Assembly (NCBI GenBank): GCA_900660155.1
Contig: CABFPE010000858.1
Coordinates: forward strand, 187,445-251,444
Direction: 5' to 3'
Length of the DNA stretch: 64,000 bases
Source: Hofstenia miamia
Lineage: Eukaryota > Xenacoelomorpha > Acoela > Hofsteniidae
The notes under the pieces are model-generated. The model was not told the DNA's origin. It saw only the letters and a list, made by a program, of their open reading frames with translations, and made no database searches. This document shows, in pieces, positions 56,041 to 64,000 of the stretch (its first letter is position 1; each line of letters starts with the position of its first letter). A program made the position numbers and the translations under genes.

Positions 56041-56232
56041 GGGGGTGATATACTACCCGACTTGTGTCAAACTTACAGATATAACCCGAATTCAACTAGA
56101 GTCAGAATTAATACATCGGTAAAAATTTATTATTATCACGGATATTATATTCTACAACAACCGGAGAAAGCTTGCGAATTTCAAATAATTAATTTGAATG
56201 AATGTCAGGATTTACAATGTTTTGAAAAATAA
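56041..56232 (+). CDS. possible terminal exon of an unidentified plus-strand gene
   Basis: An open frame of about 63 codons follows a good acceptor (TATTTGTCTATAG at 56040) and ends at TAA (56230-56232). It contains LCQTYRYNPNSTRVRINTSV, YYYHGYYILQQPEKACEF and NECQDLQCF, cysteine- and tyrosine-rich and not transposon-like. I recognise no family and see no upstream exon. It could equally be a chance frame. Confidence 0.25.
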   Translation, partial: GGDILPDLCQTYRYNPNSTRVRINTSVKIYYYHGYYILQQPEKACEFQIINLNECQDLQCFEK

Positions 56233-56239
56233 AACTGAA

Positions 56240-57070
56240 AATTTGCAATAGTATGTAATTTTTTTTAATTTCAGTAAACGGATTTCATCAAACATTTTAA
56301 CACAACATTGGTCTAGCAAAACGAAAATTGTGTAAGAATATAACTATAACTACACATGTGTCTCTTACATTACTGTGAGAGCTATGCAGATAATTGTACA
56401 TTCATAGTAAAAATATCAGTCACTTACAAAAATGTTGGTTGCAAGTATAATTAAAATACAATTTGACACTTTTTAGTCGTACTGCATTGGCATACTGTTT
56501 TAATCAATTTTCAAATATTTAAAGGTCTTTCAAAAAAATTATAATGGATGCAACAGGAACATCGTAATTATACCAACTTCTAGATAACCTAATGCAAGAC
56601 ATGATGGGCTAAAATCAGCTATTTTGGATGCTACGTACTTCCTGATTTAGTGCCACTGCGTACATTGCTCTATCCTATCTTAGAACCTAATTAAGCAGCC
56701 TGATTGCCAATGAACTCAAAGATATATGAACAAGCGATAAAGATTTAGGTGAAATGCTCAAATGAATTTCAAATTAAGTAAATTAGAATTAGAGAATACA
56801 TCTTTATTACATTTAAAAATATTTTTGTTATAAGCGTTCGTAAAATTCAAAAATCGATGCAAAACTTAAACAAAATGGCAAAAATCATTTCTATGAGCTA
56901 TGTTAACTGGAGTGTATTGAATGCTGTGAAGCCATCAGAGAAGCCTAAACCTTTTGCAAAAGATATAGATTTTTCTTATTAAAAATTAGATACATAATAA
57001 AAGTAATAACAGAAAATACAAACAAAAGTTGTTTACTGCAGAAAAAGTAAACACAACTATAACACAGCTG
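56240..57070. other. no gene recognised
   Basis: AT-rich intergenic sequence. Confidence 0.4.
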
Positions 57071-57074
57071 CATG

Positions 57075-57076
<2 letters not shown>

Positions 57077-57105
<29 letters not shown>
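57077..57105. repeat. (AT)n microsatellite
   Basis: Uninterrupted alternating AT run of about 28 bases just upstream of the LINE at 57158. Confidence 0.9.
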
Positions 57106-57109
<4 letters not shown>

Positions 57110-57157
57110 CAAAAGCATTAATTAATGTTTAATATACAGTTTCATTAGATTTAAGTA

Positions 57158-57797
57158 ATGTCGCGTAATCAAAAAGAAGGAATTCAACATGAAGTAGAAT
57201 GTACTTCCAAGGATTGTCCTTGCTGGGTAACTATTTGGGTTCCCAAACGAGTTTCGAGGAATTTTTTTGACAGAGAATTTTTTTGTGGATTCTGTGCTGC
57301 TGATAAGGTGCAACAGCTTGAGGAAAAACTACGTCAAAAAAACCAATATTAAATTTGATTTTGGAGTAGAGAAGCTCGAACAGTATGGCCGTAGAGATAA
57401 TGTGAGGATTTCTGGGATTCCGTTTAGACAAGGTGAGGACATCTACAAAGTGGTAAGAGACGCAGTGAGTAAATGCGTGAAGATCAATGTAGAGGACATC
57501 TCAGTTTGTCATAGATTGCCAACTAGGAACGGTGAATGCCCTACTATCATAGCAAAGTTTGTGAGGAGAGAAGTGAAACATGATTTGATGAGAAATAAGC
57601 GGAAATCAGAACAGGGAGTGTTTTTTAACAATGATTGTACCAGTTTAAGGTTTAGAATTACATCGCAGTTGAGAAAGATGGAGGCGATCAAAAAAGTGTG
57701 GACCAATGAAGAGAAGATTTGCGTCATAGATTCCAAAGATCGCAGGAAGAACTACAGTTTAGAGGATTTGTATAGTTTATATCCCCAGTTTTTTTAA
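57158..57797 (+). pseudogene. LINE ORF1 (zinc-binding start and RRM-like domain)
   Basis: Starts MSRNQKEGIQHEVECTSKDC at 57158. A cysteine-rich segment (C-X4-C-X-C ... FCGFC) is followed by a coiled-coil stretch (VQQLEEKLRQKN) that ends in a frame change near 57345-57355. The second frame continues EKLEQYGRRDNVRISGIPFR and IINVEDISVCHRLPTRNGE-like sequence, TIIAKFVRREVKHDLMRNKR, to a stop at 57797. This is the RRM-like, nucleic-acid-binding ORF1 of many LINEs, which packages LINE RNA. One frameshift separates the two parts. Confidence 0.75.
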
Positions 57798-57889
57798 ATA
57801 ATGAATATATAAATAGCTCTAAACAAAATTTTAAGACTAAAACTTGCAAAATAAATAATAGATTATTTCATAAGTCAAATTTAAAAATA

Positions 57890-60800
57890 TGTCACATAAA
57901 TGTAAGGTCGTTAAATAAGAATTTTGAATCTGTAGAAGCTTTTATCGGTACTAACTCTAATCTTTCAGCTTTATGTCTAACTGAGACATGGATTAAAGAA
58001 AATGACGACTTAGGAATTTATCATATTGAAAATTTCCATCCTTTAATTTCAAAACCTAGGTTAAAAAAGAAAGGCGGTGGTGTAGCAATCTACTTGGCCA
58101 AATCAATTAATTATGAAATTCTAGACGTAAATTATATATCAGAATGCATAGTATGTAGATGTAAATTACCAAACTCTCTTAGCTTTAATATATGTGTCAT
58201 ATACAATCCGCCAAACAATGACACGTACAATTTCATTTCAAACTTTGATAATTTTCTTGATGATCGCAACAAAACAAGATCTCCATGTATCATTATGGGA
58301 GATTTTAACATTGATACTCTAATAGCAACACCCATTAGTGATTCATATTTACAATGTATATCCGCAAATAACTTTAAATTTCTATTAAATGACGTTACTC
58401 GTCCACACAATAACAATGGCTCGTGTTTAGATCATATAATTACAAATTTTAAAATGGACGACATTGTGTCTGTTGATTTACTTAACGATATGTTTACTGA
58501 TCATATTCCTATATCTATAACATGTAGAACTGATTATAAATGCAATAAAAAGACATTGATTTCATATTATTCATTCTTGTTTTCTAATGAAAAACTATTG
58601 CATTGCATGTTTCTTTTAATGCAGCGATTTAAAGATATACACATAACCAGTTTTTCAAATGCTAATATGATATATTCTAAATTCCTTGATATATTACAAA
58701 AAACAATTGAAAAATTTAAGATTGTTAAATTCAAAAAAGATTATTCTATAAACTTCATAAATAATTCAGTAAAAAATTTAGTAACAAAACGAAATTTAGC
58801 TTATAGGAAATTTAAACAAAATAAATGTACAAAAAACTTTAACGGTTTTTTGCATTATAGAAATAAAGTGGTATCTAGAGTACGAAACATTAAACGAAAA
58901 TATTATACTAATAAAATTAATACTGTATTAAAGGGTTCAAAGCAATTCTATTCTATTTTGAATAATATAACAGGAAGCAAAAATAAGCATGCTAATAAAA
59001 ATTATATCGATTGTACTGAATTCAACAACTATTTTGTAAATGTTGGATCTTCCTTGGCAAAAAATATACCGCCAAGTTTGAATTCATACCAAACTGACAT
59101 TAATAATCCTGATTCCATCTTTTTCAACACTATAACAAGTATAGAATTACAAAAAGTTATTGAAAATATTAAATCGAAGTCATCAACTGGTTTTGATGGT
59201 ATATCATCTAAAGTAATTAAAGCTTTATCACCAATACTTTTAAATCCGTTGACAGATATATTTAATCTTTGCATACAAACCTCCGTATTTCCAGAAAAAA
59301 TGAAAATAGCTAAGATCATACCTATACATAAAAGAGGAAATAAATGCAAACCTTCAAATTATAGACCAATTTCACTATTACCTGTTTTTAGCAAAATTTT
59401 TGAAAGACTTATATACAATAGATTAGTTAGTTATGTAAACAAACATAAATTAATCAATTCTAATCAATTTGGGTTTAGAAAAAAGCACAATACCACTTTA
59501 GCATTAATGAAATTTGTTGAAACTGTAGGAAATTTAAAAGATCAAAAACTCTTTTCGTCTTGCGTTTTTATTGACTTAAAAAAAGCATTTGACACTATTG
59601 ACCATAAATTATTATNTTCTATTCTATTTTGAATAATATAACAGGAAGCAAAAATAAGCATGCTAATAAAAATTATATCGATTGTACTGAATTCAACAAC
59701 TATTTTGTAAATGTTGGATCTTCCTTGGCAAAAAATATACCGCCAAGTTTGAATTCATACCAAACTGACATTAATAATCCTGATTCCATCTTTTTCAACA
59801 CTATAACAAGTATAGAATTACAAAAAGTTATTGAAAATATTAAATCGAAGTCATCAACTGGTTTTGATGGTATATCATCTAAAGTAATTAAAGCTTTATC
59901 ACCAATACTTTTAAATCCGTTGACAGATATATTTAATCTTTGCATACAAACCTCCGTATTTCCAGAAAAAATGAAAATAGCTAAGATCATACCTATACAT
60001 AAAAGAGGAAATAAATGCAAACCTTCAAATTATAGACCAATTTCACGATTACCTATTTTTAGCAAAATTTTTGAAAGACTTATATACAATAGATTAGTTA
60101 GTTATGTAAACAAACATAAATTAATCAATTCTAATCAATTTGGGTTTAGAAAAAAGCACAATACCACTTTAGCATTAATGAAATTTGTTGAAACTGTAAG
60201 AAATTTAAAAGATCAAAAACTCTTTTCGTCTTGCGTTTTTATTGACTTAAAAAAAGCATTTGACACTATTGACCATAAATTATTATTAAATAAGCTAAAT
60301 AACTTTGGTGTAAGGGGCCATATATTCAACTATTTGAAAGTTATCTTAATCAGCGTTATCAATACTTTTGTGACGACTTTAATAAATCTTACATGAAAGA
60401 GATCAAATATGGTGTACCTCAAGGATCGATTTTAGGACCATTTCTGTTTTTATTATATATTAATGACTTACCAAGTCATTTAAATGTATCGACTACTCTT
60501 TTTGCTGATGATACAAATCTCCATTCTGATTCTCATGATAAACAAATATTGTTTAACAATTTACAGCTGAATTTAGATACACTACAGGATTGGCTTTGCT
60601 ATAACAAACTTTCATTAAACTGTGAAAAAACGATGCAACTAAATTTCTTTAAGGAGACCGAGGGATTGCAGCGGCTTGAAGTATCTGGTTATGAATTAAA
60701 AATTTGTGAATCCTACAAATATTTAGGAATTATAGTAGACAAGTATTTGACTTTTGCTAATCATATTTCCGAATTGTGTAAGAAACTATCTAAATTATGT

Positions 60801-61367
60801 GGTATGTTAATGAAATTGAGACATTTTGTGCAAAAACATGTAACGTTAAACTATTACAATACTTACATTTTACCTATAATTCAATATGGAGTATTGATAT
60901 ATGGTGGTACTACTTATAACACATTACTGCCTATTTTCAAAATTCAAAAAAAGATAATAAGAATAATTAATTTTAAACATTCGAAAGATTCGACAAAACA
61001 GTTGTTTTTGGATAGTGATATACTCAATATATATGAATTATACATATTTGAACTACTAAAGCACATAATAAAAATACAAAGAAAAGATTACCCGATGGAA
61101 TTTAACTATTTCAATAAAATTAATCACACATATAATACTAGGGCTAAATTAAAAAACCAAACTTCAATAAAACAGCATAACTCTATGCTACAATGATATT
61201 CTCTTCAAGTTAGGGGAAGTAAGATATGGAATTATATAAATTCTAGGGCATTAATTAGTTGTAATATAGATAAAATATCTGAAAATGAATGTAATAGGTT
61301 CTTGAACAATATAAAAAGTAAAGTAATACAAGGAAATACTAATCTAATTGATTTAATATTCAAATAA
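57890..61367 (+). pseudogene. LINE ORF2 (endonuclease and reverse transcriptase)
   Basis: Endonuclease blocks: INVRSLNKNFESVE (57898), LCLTETWIKENDD, KKGGGVAIYLAKS, IIMGDFNIDTL, GSCLDHIITNF and FTDHIPISITC. RT blocks: SSTGFDGISSKVIK, KIAKIIPIHKRGNKCKPSNY, NQFGFRKKHNTT, FIDLKKAFDTIDHKLL, GVPQGSILGPFLFLLYINDL and LFADDTNLHSD, then SYKYLGIIVDKYLTF and the C-terminal region. There is a one-base shift near 60340 and a stop at 61194-61196, after which the frame goes on to 61367. The segment 58946-59615 appears twice because of the N at 59616. Without that seam the gene would be almost full length. Confidence 0.85.
58946..60286. repeat. 670-bp duplication around a single N (assembly seam)
   Basis: Bases 58946-59615 recur at 59617-60286 with three differences noticed, joined by one N at 59616. 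The duplication breaks RT in mid-domain. It fits unmerged contig or haplotype overlap far better than a biological event. Confidence 0.9.
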
Positions 61368-61585
61368 TAATTTAAATGTCATGGGTAATACAAATGAGCA
61401 CCACTAGTGCTCAAAAATTATCCTTTCTAAACATAGTAACAATAAATTAATAAAAAAACTAAAAATAATAAATAAAAATAACAAGTTAATGCACAAATAA
61501 TCTGGGGATTTTTAGCATTGTAAAGTGTAGTTGTTTTTATTTTTTTTTGTAAATGTTTAGATAAATATACATCATTCATTCATTC

Positions 61586-64000
61586 AGAAATTAGAAAATA
61601 ATACAAATTTCAGACAGTTTTGTTTCAACATCCATTTGTCCAATTTCCCTACAGTCAAATATTTGAATGGAGGATTTTCACTAAAATTTAAATTTAAATC
61701 TTTTTACTAAAAATATTTAATTAAGTTTAAATTCTTTAAAAATAAAGCAACCATTAAAAAATTCTTTCTAAATTTTGCGGAAATTAACTTATATAACTGT
61801 CTCTTTATTTTTTGATGATGTCACTCCCTTTATGATCACACAAGGTGTGTGGGTTGGTAGATGGTACTTGAAAGGAATACCGAATATCTCAAAACTAATA
61901 CCAAAAATCTTAAAACGGATACTGAGAAAATGTAACTATGGAAACCTTTGTTAGCTTTTACCCAATAGCAATTGCTATGAAATCATATGTGTATAGCATT
62001 TAGACAAAGAAATAAAAATTGTAATTTGTTGGGGGTTGCTATTGCATATCGATATTCAACTATAGGGAAAATTTAGAAAATTTAAAGTGGATTTCAAAAA
62101 TGTTTAACTAAACATGAATACAGAAATTAAAAATACAAACATTTACAATAATAATATGTTTGTTTCTTTAAACTATGTCCCATATACATCTGCTACAAAC
62201 TATACATTCAGTATCCATTTTGAGATATTAAGCATTCGTTTTGACAAATTTGGTATTCATTTTGAGTACCAACCAGTTGTGTGACACAACTATTAATTTC
62301 TAAGATAAATGCAAAAAAAATTAATAAATTTCTGCGAATTGTAGAGATCATGACATCATCCAACAATAAAGAGACAATTTTTGATGAAGTTTGAGTTTGA
62401 GTATTAATGATTCCTCTTCCAAGTTTTTCTGATCAAGCACTATTGTTGGTACTTTAAATAGATATTCATTTCTCAAAGCAAATACTGATTGAAAAGAGTG
62501 TATATAGAACAGCAACTTGATGGGACATCAATTATTAGATGGTTTTCAACTCAATGATCATAAAAATATTGCTTCACTATATCTGCTCATTTAATAAAAT
62601 TATTAGTGTAGAATTTTTCAAAAACCTATGTTTAAATGCTTTCAGATAATAATGATATTTCACCAATTTAAATTGCTAAAATCAATTTGTTGCTCATCAA
62701 AAGCAGTATCCATTTTGAATTATTTAATATTCATTTTAAGAAATTAGGTATGCATTATGAATACAAACCAAGTATTGCAAGCTCTTTCAAATATGGGGTT
62801 TTAGTTTTTAAAGCACTTGAAGCCCTTGTATTTAACCAGTAAATAGTGTTCTCTAAGCTTGCCATAAATAATCATGAAAGAAACATAGAAGTCAAAAACC
62901 TCAAAAAAATTTTAATATGAATTAATTTTTACGCATTAAATATATACAACCTGTAATGAGTACACACAAGGGTTTGGTTGTATATCACTTCCCCTAAGTC
63001 TGATGTCATCAAAAATTAATACCATGATTTCAATGAAATTGTAATTATGCATTTGAATAAATAAATGTATTTCTTTAGACAGCATTTCAAATAGAATTCC
63101 ATGTAGCTCATGTGAAATCCTGTACTTTCAATGATATCTACATTATTTAATGACAAATTGACTATCTTTGAGAGTAACAGCTTCATCTCTCAACTATCAG
63201 TAGTACTGATCCCTAAATTGTTAGTTTCCTGTGCATAGTATTTAATATATGTATAATATATCTGCAAATATTGCTAGTGACTGACATTATTGTATTTAGG
63301 TATTACAAGTACAGCTGATTTAAACAGCATCATGCCAACAAAGTGCAGCTATATCAGAAGAATCCCTCCAATGTATTTCTCTACATGACATTTGTGATTA
63401 ACTCAATCAACATTCATCACAAAAATTTGCCTTGTTCTCAATATAGTGAAATCACCTCACTTAATGAGTTCAGTGTAAATGAGCAAAAGATAAATTAGAT
63501 ATTGACTGTGTTTCATTGTTAAAATTTTGGATATTAATTAACAATTGATTATTGCATATTAAATAATATCTTCTTCCTCAATTGCTAGTGATACAAGTTT
63601 CCTTCATCAAATGAAAAGATATCTGATTTGTAGTTCACAATACAATTAAATAGTGTGTAAATTTATTACTTTATTTCTATTTAGACAATACATTAATAAT
63701 CATTCATTTATAAAAGCATTCACAGTTCACTGGCATAATTAAATTAAGTCATGTTGGTTGCAGTTGTTGAATTAATAAGGCATTACCATCCATTAGTTGA
63801 TCTTAGTATGCACCATCAATATCCATCACTAAAGTCATCACTACTAAAGCCATGTAGAAATCTAGCTAACTATTTTCATAAGCATCTCTAACAAAATAAA
63901 GTATAATTAAAAAACAACTGAACTCTACTAAAAGTATAGTGATTCTAAATTTTGTACAGTTTAAGTTTTCACTGTAATAATTTCAGGCATACTAAAAAGT
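61586..64000. other. no gene recognised at right edge
   Basis: AT-rich sequence without a supported gene; contains the foldback repeat at 61795-62380 and a third partial arm near 62700-62785. Confidence 0.45.
61795..62380. repeat. foldback inverted repeat
   Basis: The left arm 61795-61925 (CTGTCTCTTTATT...GATGATGTCA...GGGTTGGTA...GGATACTGAG) is the imperfect inverse complement of 62209-62380 (CAGTATCCATTTTGAG...GAGTACCAACC...TGACATCATC...AATAAAGAGACA). Arms are about 130-170 bases with about 280 bases between. It may be a MITE; no target duplication was identified. Confidence 0.6.

Larger units (their letters stand above)
57120..61585 (+). mobile_element. nearly intact LINE with two ORFs
   Basis: The plus-strand non-LTR retrotransposon has ORF1 at 57158-57797 and ORF2 at about 57890-61367. 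The 3' end is a CATT-type microsatellite (about 61570-61585), not poly-A. Few breaks are seen, and the sequence around 58946-60286 is doubled by an assembly seam, so the copy is young. The clade is uncertain; EN type, RT motifs and microsatellite tail suggest the CR1/L2/Jockey group. Confidence 0.85.

Noticed and set aside
59029-60020. Two identical 106-codon minus-strand frames
   Set aside because: Antisense of LINE ORF2, appearing twice only because of the assembly duplication.
1-64000. tRNA and rRNA genes
   Set aside because: No cloverleaf or rRNA-like sequence stood out by eye; a covariance-model scan would be decisive and was not possible.

Overview
The window looks like a stretch of an AT-rich (by eye about two thirds A+T) invertebrate animal genome. 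The one host gene I can name is the ciliary EF-hand protein EFCAB2/DRC8, on the minus strand in five exons (55250 down to 44480, 169 residues). Two of its introns are only 40 and 49 bases long, and one is about 9 kb and full of transposons. The rest is almost entirely transposable elements, many nested in one another. I cannot name the species. Tiny introns, a splice-acceptor-like stretch just before the DRC8 ATG, abundant Polinton, Penelope, LINE and Gypsy elements, and an ancient 'MPRSC...FCYVCG' gene family fit many invertebrates (cnidarians, flatworms and others).

Layout. 1-13.5 kb: a Gypsy-type (Ty3) LTR retrotransposon family in two opposed copies. A minus-strand array runs from about 6445 down to 360 (pol tail, long 3' region, LTR, then primer-site, gag and protease of a second unit). 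A plus-strand copy runs from 6454 to 13514 (mid-RT, RNase H, integrase, about 3.3 kb of unfamiliar downstream ORFs, LTR). They meet head to head near 6445. 13.5-14.5 kb: a LINE fragment. 14785-42899: an apparently unclassified DNA transposon with short terminal inverted repeats (TAGGGTCTTCC...) and a TA target duplication. Its single gene is split into three pieces by a 23.5-kb Polinton (about 16056-39606) and a Penelope-like element (about 40250-42189). The Polinton has long inverted ends, contains two diverged copies of its left half, and itself carries a LINE (36158-38806) bounded by an 11-bp target duplication. 43-53.5 kb: the large DRC8 intron and its 3' flank, with MITE-like repeats, a deleted hAT transposon with an 8-bp target duplication, a decayed LINE, a Tc1/mariner-like MITE and a displaced LINE RT core. 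53.5-55.3 kb: DRC8 exons 1-4. 55.4-55.7 kb: a hAT-type MITE with target duplication. 57.1-61.6 kb: a nearly intact plus-strand LINE with two ORFs. 61.6-64 kb: no gene, but a foldback inverted repeat.

Assembly caveats: N runs at 27120-28119 (exactly 1000) and 41980-42189, and single Ns at 40828, 42728 and 59616. Two of the single Ns join sequence that is repeated on either side (132 bp and 670 bp), which looks like unmerged contig overlap and not biology. All family assignments come from reading translations and motifs by eye; no database search was run.
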